NCBI GenBank assembly: GCA_028455995.1
Contig: JABELC010000011.1
Coordinates: forward strand, 620,001-684,000
Length of the DNA: 64,000 nucleotides
Direction of reading: 5' to 3'
Source of the DNA: Scleromitrula shiraiana
Taxonomy: Eukaryota; Ascomycota; Leotiomycetes; Helotiales; Sclerotiniaceae
Shown: positions 23,901-34,306 of the stretch, piece by piece
Layout of the letters: each line of letters starts with the position of its first letter
How positions within the stretch are numbered: the first letter of the stretch is position 1
Program-made: the position numbers and the translations under genes
Notes under the pieces: generated by a model
What the model was told of the DNA's origin: nothing
Database searches by the model: none
The model's input: the letters and a program-made list of their open reading frames with translations, nothing else

Positions 23901-25116
23901 TATCTATATATCTATCTATATATCTATCTATCTATCTATATACGTCTTATATAACGGAAGAAGAGAGATATAGAACGAAAAGAGGGTTCAAGCTATTCGA
24001 CAAGTTATTATAACCTTCACGGTAGCCACCTCTTCTAAAGTCATTTTATACATCTTATAAGTACTAGTAGTAGATATCTCCAATTTTGGTTTGTTAAAGG
24101 TCTACCTCAGTCTCAAGTCTCAATCTTCACAACATACATACTATTGTACTCGTTCGTACCTCTTTTTTCGAATACTTTTACATACCTCTCTCTACTTGTT
24201 TATCTCTTTACCTCTTTACCTCTTTTACCTCTTTTACCTCTTTTACCTCTTTTACCTCTTTTACCTCCTTTACCTCTTTTACCTCTTTACCCCTCTACCA
24301 CTACCACACTATTATCACACTACTATCACACTACCACATTACACCTTTACCCTACTTACATATCTTTTGCTGAAGGTCTCCACATTTAACTAGCGGCGTA
24401 CGACATAAATCCAAAAAAAATTCCTATCACACTTTTCTTCATTTCTTTTAATAAGAGAGGTTATATTATAATTTTCTCATATTCAAGTCTCCTACGCCTT
24501 CACTTCAAAGAATCCTAAAACTTCAAAACCCTTCCCAAGTCTTTCAACCAGTCTTTCAACCTACTGGGGTAATTCAATCTCTTTCAAGGTTATTCCCCGT
24601 CGATATCCTTCAGACGGACTGTCGCTACCGAGTAGGAAAAAATAATTTTGAGCTACTATACAATCCATACCTCCATACCATATCTCTCAAGTGCTTTACC
24701 CTTTTATTTTTATTTTTCATATACCCATATACCCATATACCCATATACCTCTGTACCCATATCCCTCTATACCCTGATCGACGTTAAGAGGTATTACTAT
24801 CGTCTAAGAGTTAGAGACTTGAGAGTGCGAATCCTTACCTAAGAGGAAAAAACTTTATATATTTATTATTCACTTCTTACCTTGGAGCTTATTAATTATC
24901 TCCCTCCCTCCTCTCACCCTCCTCTCTCCCTCCTCTCTCCCTACCCTACCTCTTATCTTTCCGCATACCACAAGACGAATAATAGGAATAGGAGAAGAAT
25001 TTTGGACAAAATATCATAATTATTTATTATTAATTATATACTAACAACAATTTTAAAAGTCAAATACAAACAAAGTTGTTCATTATATCAAAACAAAAAA
25101 GAAAACAGAGCCAACG
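17955..25116. other. 7.2-kb region without a recognised gene, upstream of velB
   Basis: No gene can be supported. It holds many simple repeats: CATA at about 18265-18288, GGATAT hexamers at 18981-19015, ATGT/CATA runs near 19280 and 19600-19622, an AT-rich block at about 20140-20480, TCTA tetramers at 23898-23942, and TTTACCTCT-type pyrimidine repeats at 24195-24295. From about 23,860 to 25,116 the sequence is CT-rich then A-rich, as expected for promoter and a long 5' leader of velB, with short upstream ATG frames such as 24091-24393. Non-coding RNA is possible but not visible from sequence. Confidence 0.45.
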
Positions 25117-26993
25117 ATGAATACAGCTTATGCTTCACCACCTCGCGATATGCATCCGCGCTCAACTATGCCAAGTATACATGACCCCGCGTATCGATCT
25201 GCTCCAACACATACAGGCTCTCAATACTCTATACAACCTCACGCAATGCCTCCAATTCTACCACAACACTCACAACATTCACAACACTCACAACATTCAC
25301 AACACTCACAACATTCACAGCATTCACAGCACTCACAACATTCTCAACATTCTCAACATTCTCAAATTTCTGCATACGAACAATATAATAATACTTTACC
25401 AACTTCACGCCCACCTTTAGAGCATTTATCTTCTCAAGAAGGACTTAATCAATTTCCTGGAACTCATACCTCAGAACCAATACCTCGCTCTATTGTTGAG
25501 AATGGTAGAAAATATGAGTACGTTATATATAATTTTATTATTCAAGTTGGAGTTGAAAAGGAATTATTCATTCTACCTCAGCTTGGGTGTTTTTTAAGAC
25601 TTTCAGTGTTATTAAATCTGGGGTAGTCCTAGTCCAGTCCACAGGTCCTGTCAGTCAGGGTGCACCTTGCTAAATTATAGTTCTTTTTAGGTTACTGGTT
25701 GTGCAACAACCTTGTCGAGCTCGAATGTGTGGATTTGGGGATAAGGTAAGAAGAATGAATATGATAACGATTCATTCGCTACTCTTGAGATATCATTTGT
25801 TTGGTATTAACTGGTTTATTTTAGGATCGTCGACCAATAACTCCTCCACCCTGCGTTAAACTTATTATAACGGACATCAAGAGCGGAAAAGAAGTAGATA
25901 TTAAGTAAGTTAATTGATTATGTTTTTTTTTGGTCTACTTTGATCTAATTTTATAGTGAAATCGATTTTGGCATGTATGTACTTAATGTGGATCTCTGGT
26001 CGTCGGATGGCACACAAGAAGTTAATCTCGTTCGACACGCATCATCATCCCCTTCGATTTCCTCGACAATTCCAGTATCCTATGCCCAAGTTGAGAGTGG
26101 AATGTACTCAGGTCGACCTACCAGTCCGCAGTATGAATATGGAAATGCTCCAGCTCCATATCAAGGGAATATGTTTAACCCATATCCCGGACCTCCACAA
26201 GTGAATGCGTATTCACAACAACCACAATCTGGGCAACAGCCACCTTATGGAGGTAACCAATATCAAAGCACATATCCAGGACAACCAGCCAATGGAGGTA
26301 ATGGAAATTACCCGCCATCGAATGGTTATCAACAACAAGTTTCACAAACGTCACAATCACCCTATTATACTCAATGTAAGGATTATGTTCAATACTTTAA
26401 GTTTCTTTCACAACTCATGATCAATCGATGAAAATTCGTACTTACAACCTTTATTTTTAGCTCAACCTCCATATCTAGGATTGGCTCGCGGACCTGTAAG
26501 CAACACAAACCCAACAGGCATGTTCACCCGGAACCTCATTGGCAGCTTATCGGCTTCCGCCTTCCGACTGGCGGATCCGGATGATAAAATCGGGATTTGG
26601 TTTGTGCTTCAGGATCTTTCTGTCCGAACCGAGGCTGATTTCCGGTATGTTACTAAATAAATCTTCACCTATCTACCTATCAAGCACTTTTACACCTAAT
26701 AACATAATCCTAGATTGCGATTCTCGTTCGTCAACGTTGGCGCTCCTTCCATGACCTCGCCTAATGCAACTCAATCCTCCGCCGTAAACACCGGAAAAGC
26801 CCCCGTCCTCGCCTCCTGTTTCTCCGAAGTTTTTAAAGTCTACTCGGCCAAGAAATTCCCTGGTGTGGTCGAAAGTACCCCGCTAAGTAAATGCTTCGCA
26901 ACGCAGGGTATAAAGATTCCCATCCGAAAGGATGGCCAGGGGAAGGGAGGGAAGGATGGGAGAGGCGGTGATGACTATGGTGATGAGGATTAA
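25117..26993 (+). CDS. velB: velvet-family regulator VelB
   Basis: Nuclear velvet protein that partners VeA/LaeA and VosA to control development and secondary metabolism. Six exons, 25117-25517, 25691-25745, 25825-25904, 25957-26375, 26461-26644 and 26714-26993, encode 472 residues. The N-terminus is Pro/His/Gln-rich with 11 HSQ units (residues about 51-83). The velvet domain starts at GRKYELLVVQQPCRARMCG, continues DRRPITPPPCVKL and FGMYVLNVDLWS, and is split by a Tyr/Pro/Gln/Gly-rich insert in exon 4, as is typical of VelB. It resumes with TGMFTRNLIGSL and FRLADPDDKIGIWFVLQDLSVRTE, and ends SKCFATQGIKIPIRK. The C-terminus is Gly/Asp-rich. All junctions are in phase. A long CT-rich leader suggests regulated expression. 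Confidence 0.95.
25267..25365 (+). repeat. coding 9-bp minisatellite (HSQ x 11) in velB
   Basis: Eleven in-frame units of CAYTCACAR/CATTCTCAA encode His-Ser-Gln. The first five alternate CAC and CAT, giving an 18-bp higher-order period; the last three share a TCT serine codon. Unit-number change keeps the frame, so length variation among strains is expected. Confidence 0.9.
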
Positions 26994-28466
26994 TCTTCTC
27001 GATGAGCTAGGTATCATCGGTCTCGATTTTTTTGTCGGGATCGGAATCACTGATGAGAGCTTCAGTGATGATGAGTTGAAAGGTTAACGCGGATTCGTAA
27101 TCAAGACTTGTTGTACATATACTCTTTCCTGTCCTATGCGTGTCCCGTCTCGTCCCGTTCTGTTCCGTTTCATCTCATTTCCTTTTCATCCTCGTCCAAT
27201 TCTCTAGCATAGCGTTTCGTTTCGAGTCGTTTCAAGTAAAGGAGAAGAAAGAAAGAAAGAAAGAAAGGAAGGAAGGAAAGGAGCAGGGGAACGGGAAGTA
27301 CTGTCATTGTGGAGTAAAAGAGAGGGAGAAAACAAAAAGATAAGATACCACACATCACACAGCAGCGCTTAAAACAATCTATCTATACCCACCTTCCGCA
27401 TTTCCAGCCCATGATTTTGTCTACCCCCCCCCCCCCCTTTTTTTTTTTTAGAAAGAGTCGATTTGAAGAAACGAATGGATGGAGAATGGCGAGTTAGGAT
27501 TATACAGGATTCATTGGTTGCTAGCTATTTGCTAGCTAGCTATTTGGCAATGAAACGGAAAGATATGGATGCGAGGCGAGAACATGTGGTTTTTTTAATA
27601 CAATGGAATGATTGACTGGATGATATCATATGCATTTCAACTCCTTTTGAATTTGGAATTAGCATTGGCATTAGGCTTGGATTTGGATTTGGATTTGGAT
27701 TTGGATTTGGATTGGCTTTACTACAAACTACAATATATGTATGTATGTATGTATGTATGTGGGTTTGAATGATAGATAGATAGATAGATAGATAGATAGT
27801 ATTGTGTATGGCGGAGAGGCTCCGGAGAAATATAGTATTTAGATACTAGTGAACGAGCTGTTTAAAGTTTATTGAGAGGATGAATGAATGAATGAATGAA
27901 TGAATGAATGAGAGAATGGTTGGATGGATGGTATTGGTATTGGTATATACATACGTGTTATGGATACGGTTATTTTTCGAATGTGAAGAAAATGGTTTGG
28001 TATATTAGATAGGATAGGATAGCATAGGATAGGATGTAATGTGATGTGAGGTGATGTGATGTAATAAAATATGGTGTAAAAGATTACACATAATGGTTCA
28101 ATAATAGATGGGTATTTTGACTTTTATAGCTTAATTTCTACCCGACTAACTTTGCGCCGAGCTAAATGTTTTGAGCTTTCTATCTATTTGTCTATCTATC
28201 TATCTATCTATCTATCCTACATTCATATCTATCTTACATTCATATCATGAGGAGTAAAATATTGTAATGGATTTATTTCACTTCCTCAGATGCAAAACTC
28301 AAACGTAAGACTCAAACTCGCTTATTATCCATAACGCCCCTTTTGGCATCCCATACATACCACGATAAATAAATCCGCATCTATCCATCTTTTCATGAAT
28401 GGTGACTAGGTATATAGAAGATAAATCAAATTCATCCATCTATCCATCCATTCACCAACCAACCAA
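26994..28466. other. intergenic region rich in microsatellites
   Basis: No gene seen; velB and ERD1 converge here. Tracts: GAAA/GGAA at about 27247-27281, C14 followed by T12 at 27424-27449, GGATTT hexamers at 27677-27713, ATGT at about 27737-27760, GATA at 27772-27800, GAAT at about 27880-27911, AGGAT at about 28008-28035, and ATCT at about 28188-28217. Confidence 0.6.
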
Positions 28467-29836
28467 TTAATCACTAAAATCCTCATCATCCCTATAATCC
28501 CCCAAAAGTACATCATCCGCCCCCGGCCCCATCAAAATGCCATTACTCCCGCCCATCTCCCTCCCCCATTCCGTCTCGACCCTCAAAAAAATCCACATCC
28601 ATCTCCTCACCACCTCCAGTACCTCCATTAAAAAGATGCCACTCTCCCAATCAGCAAAATGGTCGAGATGCGGAGAGAGTTTGAGGGACCATGTGAAGCG
28701 GAGGAGGAAATCGAGGATGATGGCTACGTAGTAGAGTTCTTTTGTGGGGAGGTAGAGACGCGGTCGAAGAGGGTAGGAGGATTTATGCGCGGTGGACGGT
28801 GTGAGGAGGGTGAGGTCCCAATCTTTAGTTATGTCCCAGTAGAAGGAGTAGAGGGAGTTGATGAGGACGCTGAGGAGCCAGAGGCGATAGAGGGTGGTGG
28901 TTGATACGTGGAGGGTGGTGTGGTCTACGGAGAGGTTGCGTTGCATGGCGGAGAAGATGATGACGGGGAAGGCAGAGGAATATTTTAATGCGTTGGCTAG
29001 ATGTTGGCCTCCCCAGCCGGCGGTTGTAGATCGCGAGTTCTTCACTCGCAGATATTCGATTATGCATTGTCGGAATCGGATGAGTGATGGTATGGCGATT
29101 ATGATGGGGACGAGATATTGGCCGCCGCATGCTCGGTCGGGTCGAGATGTTGCGCTTCCAGAGGGGGTGAGGAACATGCAGAGGGAGACGAAAACGTCGG
29201 CGATTATTTTGGCGTATGAGGTTAGCACATCGGCGAGGAGAATGTCGCCGAATTTTCCATCGTTGGGAAGGGCGATTCCTCCAATTGAAACTCGTTTGAG
29301 GGTGCTTAGAAAATGAAGACGTCCGGTATAGGAGACTCGACGAAAGGGAATGAGGAATGCGAAAAATAGGAGGCAGAGGTAGGAGATTGGAAGGAAATCG
29401 TAGTAGATTACTAGGGAGGGCGAACGGTGGGAGAGCGTCCAGAAGAGAAGGAGGGAGAGGACGAGAGGAATGGTGAGGAGGGTTGCGAGACGGTAGGCAG
29501 AAAGATGATGGGGAGGATCAGTGCGCGAGGAAGCTCGCTGTGGATAATGTATGAGGGCTGGAACGTTCTGCAAAATGTAGTATTAGAAGATTTGTTGCGA
29601 CGAAGTGTAGGAGGGGGAATTGGAACATACAATTTTTACAATTGAAAGATAATGTAAATTTGTGCCCCAAGCCCAAACTCCTATTCTGCAGATCAGCAAT
29701 TGCTCATGTTTTGTCACCCTGATCCTCTCGAGTAAAAATCCATACCTAACACAATAACTAAAGCAACTCTATAAGGTAGAGGAAGTGTAAGACTGAATGA
29801 ATCGAGCTCAGGCTCGACAGCCGGGTCACCATCCAT
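28467..29836 (-). CDS. ERD1: ERD1-like EXS-domain Golgi membrane protein
   Basis: Multi-span Golgi protein of the ERD1/XPR1/SYG1 (EXS) family. In yeast, Erd1 is needed for retention of ER lumenal proteins and Golgi enzymes and for phosphate recycling from the Golgi lumen. Three exons, 29836-29746, 29680-29631 and 29567-28467, encode 413 residues. The protein begins MDGDPAVEPELDSFSLTLPLPYRV and then has a hydrophobic start with WAWGTNLHYLSIVKINVPALI, typical of the fungal family. EXS landmarks are FRQCIIEYLRV, HLANALKYSSAFPVI, LWLLSVLINSLYSFYWDITKDWDL, YYVAIILDFLLRFTWSLK and EVVRRWMWIFLRVE. The C-terminus is acidic (DYRDDEDFSD). The ATG at 29836 is upstream of the longest single open frame and is reached through two in-phase introns. 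Head to head with PEX10. Confidence 0.9.
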
Positions 29837-30228
29837 TGTTATCGCGAATTATAACGCCGCATTGAATTCTTAGATTCTTTTTGAATAACGAATGAAATAG
29901 TTTTGTAAGAACTCTAGGTAGGATCAAGCACAAATTCTGGCAATTATATGTGTTGTGTACTCGAAGCTGTGAAAAGGGAGACGTTTCTAATTTATCACAA
30001 TGTCCAAAAATAAAATAATTAAAGTGAGCAATCAGTAATGCGATACGTAGTTCTAAGTAAAGCCTCATGTGGCGGTGCGGCAGGCAAGGCTGAAAGGGCG
30101 GGAATGTCTATAGAACTTGTGAACCTCGGCTTGACAGCTCCAAAACCATGTGCATACTACATTGCGATAGAATCTTCATAACACTTTGAACTTACTAGAA
30201 TGTATTTAGTTCTTTGCAATAATCCATA
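29837..30228. promoter_or_regulatory. shared divergent promoter region ERD1/PEX10
   Basis: 392 bases lie between the start codons of ERD1 (minus) and PEX10 (plus). No gene or clear motif is seen; the promoters of both must lie here. Confidence 0.6.
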
Positions 30229-31356
30229 ATGTCAGATCACGTCTCCGATAATCCCTCTCCGGAGACGAAATCCCCTTCCTACAATTATCCCTTCGCAGCT
30301 GCACCAGATATAATTCGATCACATCAAAAAGACGCATACTTTGAAGGTGTTCTCCTCAACCATCTCTCCAATCTTCTCCGTCAATTATACGGAGCCAGAT
30401 TCCTCCACAACTATACCAATGAAGCTCGCACATTCTCCGAGCTCCTCTATCTCGGTCTCACAACCTTCATTGGTAACCGCACTCTGGGAGAAGAATACTG
30501 CGATATAATACAAATCGAAGATGATACCCTTAAACTACCTTCTATATCCCGACGCGCCGGATACATCTTAACATCCATACTGCTCCCCTATTCACTCAGC
30601 AAACTACTCCCCTCATTCCGGACGCGCATGCGCAACAAACTAGAAGCCAATCTTCGTAAGCTCTCTCGAAAACAACAACAAAAATCAGTCTCTTACAGAT
30701 TCCAATCTTACATCCTCACCCACCTCTCAACTATCACATCGCCTTCTCCCGTCCACGCACTCACTCTCACCGTCTTCTATTTCTCTGGCGCTTACTACCA
30801 ACTCTCTAAACGTCTCATTGGACTACGCTACATATTTACCAAGCGAATAGCCCCCTCAGAACAAAGAGTCGGATATGAAGTCTTAGGTGTCTTACTACTA
30901 TTACAAATGAGCGTACAGACCTATTTCCATCTAAACACCACATTCTCCAGTTCCAATCCCTCAACCGCAGCAGGAAGTTCCGCGATTCTCGACCACGGCG
31001 TAGAGATCCCCTTAGATGCCCCCTCTTCATCTGCTACCGCCAATGAACTTCTCTTCGAATCAACAGCGTTGAATCCCTCATCGCATTCTATGACATCGAT
31101 TGGAAAGACTACTCATACGCCGATTGTGAATGGGGCGCGCTATGATTTGAGTGATGAGAAAACAATGGGTTGGATAAAAGGGGTGCAGAATAGGAAATGT
31201 ACTTTGTGTTTAGAAGAACTTAAAGATCCGAGTGTGTTGGGCTGTGGACATGTTTTTTGTTGGGGGTGTATTGGGGATTGGGTGAGGGAGAAACCGGAAT
31301 GCCCCTTGTGTAGGAGAGAGGTTTTGTTGCAGCATATTTTACCTTTGAGGGGTTAA
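30229..31356 (+). CDS. PEX10: peroxin-10, RING E3 ubiquitin ligase of the peroxisome
   Basis: Peroxisomal membrane RING protein which, with PEX2 and PEX12, ubiquitinates the import receptor PEX5 for recycling. A single exon encodes 375 residues, about the usual fungal length. The N-terminal half carries the conserved Pex2/Pex12/Pex10 membrane region: FPFAAAPDIIRSHQKDAYFEG-like start, LLRQLYGARFLHNYTNEARTFSELLYLGLTTFIGNRTLGEEY, RRAGYILTSILLPY, FYFSGAYYQLSKRLIGLRYIF, and a span near VLGVLLLLQMSVQT. The C-terminus is a complete C3HC4 RING from about residue 323: CTLCLEEL, LGCGHVFCWGCIGDW, CPLCRREV. A Ser/Thr-rich linker of about 80 residues precedes the RING. The start ATG lies just before the conserved region. 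No intron is needed. Confidence 0.95.
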   Translation: MSDHVSDNPSPETKSPSYNYPFAAAPDIIRSHQKDAYFEGVLLNHLSNLLRQLYGARFLHNYTNEARTFSELLYLGLTTFIGNRTLGEEYCDIIQIEDDTLKLPSISRRAGYILTSILLPYSLSKLLPSFRTRMRNKLEANLRKLSRKQQQKSVSYRFQSYILTHLSTITSPSPVHALTLTVFYFSGAYYQLSKRLIGLRYIFTKRIAPSEQRVGYEVLGVLLLLQMSVQTYFHLNTTFSSSNPSTAAGSSAILDHGVEIPLDAPSSSATANELLFESTALNPSSHSMTSIGKTTHTPIVNGARYDLSDEKTMGWIKGVQNRKCTLCLEELKDPSVLGCGHVFCWGCIGDWVREKPECPLCRREVLLQHILPLRG

Positions 31357-31789
31357 GGTAATAATGATTAGGGGAAGGAGGTGGAATGGTTGTGGATTTG
31401 GGATGGGCTATATTTGGTTATAGATATAATGTTATGAAAGACTGATTTTGGTACGAGATGGATGATGCGGTAATATAGGGTAATGAGGTTAAAATCCAGA
31501 GGTGTGGTTATGTTGTATAACTAATTACCTGTATGTTGGCGTAATTAGAGGATATATAACTATCAATATTGACTGACTATGATTCATTTCACAGATTGTA
31601 TATCATGGGATATAAAGTTTCAGGTCAAGAAATGTGTTATTCAACTATTCGCAATATGCAACAGCTGTGGCTCGGTCAAACTCCCCAGAATCAACGCAAA
31701 CCAACTTCAACCCACCCACCACACCATCTTCACCACAAAACCCCCATACTCTCCATCATCCTCCACCACCCCAATCCCCTTCCCCTCTC
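31357..31789. other. intergenic, PEX10 to SDR pseudogene
   Basis: 3' region of PEX10 and of the SDR pseudogene, which converge here. Plus-strand open frames that start here and run to 31982 are shadows of the pseudogene. Nothing else seen. Confidence 0.5.
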
Positions 31790-32929
31790 TCAAAACTCCA
31801 TCTCCACCCCATCCCACCTCAAAAACCTCCCCGAATCCCCTCTCCCCGCCCCCTCGATAATCCCCACCATCTCCCTAACACTCTCCAGCTGCTTTGAGTT
31901 CGTGGCGACTTGTTACAGTTTGTTGATTAAGTGCTGTTTTGGCCAGTCGGTAACTTATGTATTTTCCTCGGTCGTTTGCTAGTTGTTGAATTTAGTGTGT
32001 GTATGTGTCAGTGAGGGGGAGAAAAGGTTGATTGAGGAACTTAGATATACAAACCAGAAATCGAAGCGAAATCCGAAGAAATATTCACGATTTTGCCATC
32101 TGCTGCACTTGTACTCTTTTCTAAATACGGGAGAAAATATTTCGTAGCTAGAAACGCGCCCTAGATAAAATTATCAGCTGTGTGTTTTCGGCAAGTAAAG
32201 AGAATACCACGCACCACAGTCATTCCATTTCCATATCCTCCTCGATCTCTTCGATCACCAACTCCTTCTATGAAATTTCATCACCATATCCTCGGCTGTG
32301 TTATCGTTCCATGCTCGGGGGTGGACATCGACATCTAGATTTCATACGAGCAAGGTTCTTTGGTTAGCCAACCTGGAAATCAAGCTCTAGCTTGGGGAGA
32401 TGATTGGTTATTCGTTGGGTGTGTGGAAGGATGAATGGATGGATGGATGAACGGACGGAGGAGGTATAACTTACCAGCACAATTAATCAAAACATCCAAC
32501 GCATCCCCTCTCACCATACGTATTCGCTGCATCGGAGATACTCCTTTCATCTAGATACTCTAGGTCGAGTATTGTGGCGCCTATTTCTTTGAGCTATCAT
32601 AGGAATAAGTATAAGTTTAAATCCGACATCACACACACCACATGGTCAGTTTCTGGGGGTAGGGAGGGGGCCGGGCGGGATGGGAAAGGATGAGCAGAGT
32701 GTTGCGATGTGTTGGGTTTAATACTATACAATACATATATTCCCAAAACTAGAATCACCCCTACTCTCCGATCTCATAGTACCAAACACAGTCCATTTAT
32801 GCTCGGTAAAGATCTTGACGAAATGGAGGCCATTGCCACGGTTTGCGCCTAGAGGTTGGGGATTAGGGATTGGGTTTATTAAGCGGGGAATTGAGTTTTA
32901 CCGATTATGAGGACTTTTCCTGCGGTCAC
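31790..32929 (-). pseudogene. decayed short-chain dehydrogenase/reductase
   Basis: Minus-strand pieces in order match a fungal SDR. First comes GKVLIIG-ANRGNGLHFVK, the Rossmann glycine motif split by an intron at about 32893-32834. Then follow WTVFGTMRSESRGDSS, GATILDLEYLDERSISDAANTYG, DALDVLINCAG (the NNAG-type motif), GAFLATKYFLPYLEKS, KIVNISSDFASIS, and YRLAKTALNQQT with the catalytic YxxxK. The C-terminal text MVGIIEGAGRGDSGRFLRWDGVEMEF runs to a stop at 31790-31792. Lesions: no in-frame ATG (GTG at 32929-32927 where MTxxGKVLIIG is expected), a frame change between ANTYG and DALDV near 32500, apparent loss of the substrate-loop segment (the usual PG-T motif) between ELKAAGE and SVREMVG, and a poor match near 32240-32340. 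The enzyme cannot be made in full. Confidence 0.8.
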
Positions 32930-33409
32930 GATTTCTTGAAGGGGGAGGAAGGGGGAAGGGTTGTCTGAATTTTGTATGTGGTTGGTTGTGTGGATGTGGT
33001 TCGTTTGATATGCGTGACTGGGAAATAAAACGCGGGGAAAACGTGGGGAAAACGTGGGAAAAACGTATGTTTTGAGAGAGTTATAGTTCGAACGAATAAA
33101 ATAGACGGGAGAATCAGACGAGTGTTAAAAATCAAAACAGATAAATGTTTTGGGGTGGGAATGGATTTGGTGAATGTGAATAGAGAAGAAGAAATGATAA
33201 ATTTCACAAGACAGAAAAGAGTAATAGAGGTGAGATGAATGCGAGAACCGAGAACGGATAGAGTCATATATAAACCAGAGATAAATTCATAAACATGATA
33301 TCGAGTATCCATAAAATACACAACATACCAATAACAGCACTCTCAAAGCCGCCAAACGCAAAAGTTGAAAAAGTACAAAAAAGCTCCCTTTAAAATACAC
33401 CCTTCCCTC
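32930..33409. other. intergenic
   Basis: Upstream region of the SDR relic and 3' end of the next minus-strand gene. The minus-strand open frame at 33321-32926 overlaps the lost SDR start and has no recognised domain. Confidence 0.4.
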
Positions 33410-34306
33410 TCACAACCACCCCAACCCTGCCCCACCAACCCCCAACCCCACCCCCAAACTCCACCACTCAACCCTAATGATGCTCCCCGCACTAGTCCTA
33501 AAATAATTCTTCGTCGAATCCCAAGCGTTTTCAATCGATGAGCCCGTGTCATCACCCCCCGCACTGCTTACACTGCTACTATCCGATTGTGGTAACGTCG
33601 TTGTCGAATTCGCTGTTGAGTTTGTATTTGTATTTGTATTCACTTGTGTTGATGTTGTTGTTTCTGAGGCTGATGATGGAGATGGCAATAACATAGGCGT
33701 AACGCCACCCATAGTAATACCCTCCGCATATACCGATTCCGTCGCAGAAGTAGAAGTAGAAGTAGAAGTCTGCTCACCATCACCATCACCCGCAGTCGAT
33801 CGTTGATCAACCGGTTCCAACGATGTCTTCATCCCCCTTCGCATTTTTCTCCTCTCCTGGGAATTATCATAAAGACCCGGATGTGTAGTCCAACTTCCAT
33901 TCCCACTTGCACTCGAATCTCCATTTCCGCTTTTATGTCCGCAATCCTCTTGCACGGTAAATAGCGTACTGTTGTATTTACCCGCTGAGTCCGACTGTAT
34001 TATTTGGAGATAATAGAACTCGCTCCCGATGAGAGTCCTACTGGGAGTCCATTCGAAAGAGGAGATGGTGGGCAGGGCGTTGGTGCTTGGAAAGGGGGGA
34101 GTTCCGGGATTGGGGACGACTTGGGAGGTGTTGAAGGATATAATTTGGAAGTAGAGTTCTGGGAATGTGGGGGCCCAGAGGATGGGTTGTGGGGTGCTGG
34201 GGGAGAGACATTGGGGGAGCGTGTTAATGGTTATGGCAGTTGTTAGGGGGAGGAGGAGATAAAGTGAGAGGAAGTGGGTGAGGGTTGTTGAGAGTTGGGG
34301 TGACAT
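33410..34306 (-). CDS. Ser/Thr-rich secreted surface protein, probable GPI anchor
   Basis: A single exon encodes 298 residues. The N-terminus MSPQLSTTLTHFLSLYLLLPLTTA is a signal peptide. The next ~100 residues (LPQCLSPSTPQPILWAPTFP ... NALPTISSFEWTPSRTLIGSEFYYLQIIQSDSAGKYNSTLFTVQEDCGH) form a probable folded domain with one late Cys and one early Cys. After that comes a long Ser/Thr/Asn-rich stretch (STSTSTSATES, TQVNTNTNTNSTANS, SDSSSVSSAGG) likely to be O-glycosylated. The last ~20 residues are hydrophobic and Gly-rich (WWSLGVGLGVGGAGLGWL), preceded by small residues (TSAG), which fits a GPI signal. The layout resembles fungal cell-wall GPI proteins with a Kre9/Knh1-like N-terminal domain, but that domain match is tentative. 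Confidence 0.75.
   Translation of the reverse strand: MSPQLSTTLTHFLSLYLLLPLTTAITINTLPQCLSPSTPQPILWAPTFPELYFQIISFNTSQVVPNPGTPPFPSTNALPTISSFEWTPSRTLIGSEFYYLQIIQSDSAGKYNSTLFTVQEDCGHKSGNGDSSASGNGSWTTHPGLYDNSQERRKMRRGMKTSLEPVDQRSTAGDGDGEQTSTSTSTSATESVYAEGITMGGVTPMLLPSPSSASETTTSTQVNTNTNTNSTANSTTTLPQSDSSSVSSAGGDDTGSSIENAWDSTKNYFRTSAGSIIRVEWWSLGVGLGVGGAGLGWL

Noticed and set aside
24091..24393. Leu/Tyr/Phe-rich open frame upstream of velB
   Set aside because: Produced by TTTACCTCT repeats in a pyrimidine-rich leader; no domain.
31569..31982. Pro/His/Ser-rich plus-strand open frames
   Set aside because: Shadow of the SDR pseudogene on the minus strand.
30229..32929. SDR beside PEX10 as a secondary-metabolite cluster
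   Set aside because: The SDR is decayed and no polyketide, peptide or terpene synthase gene is present.
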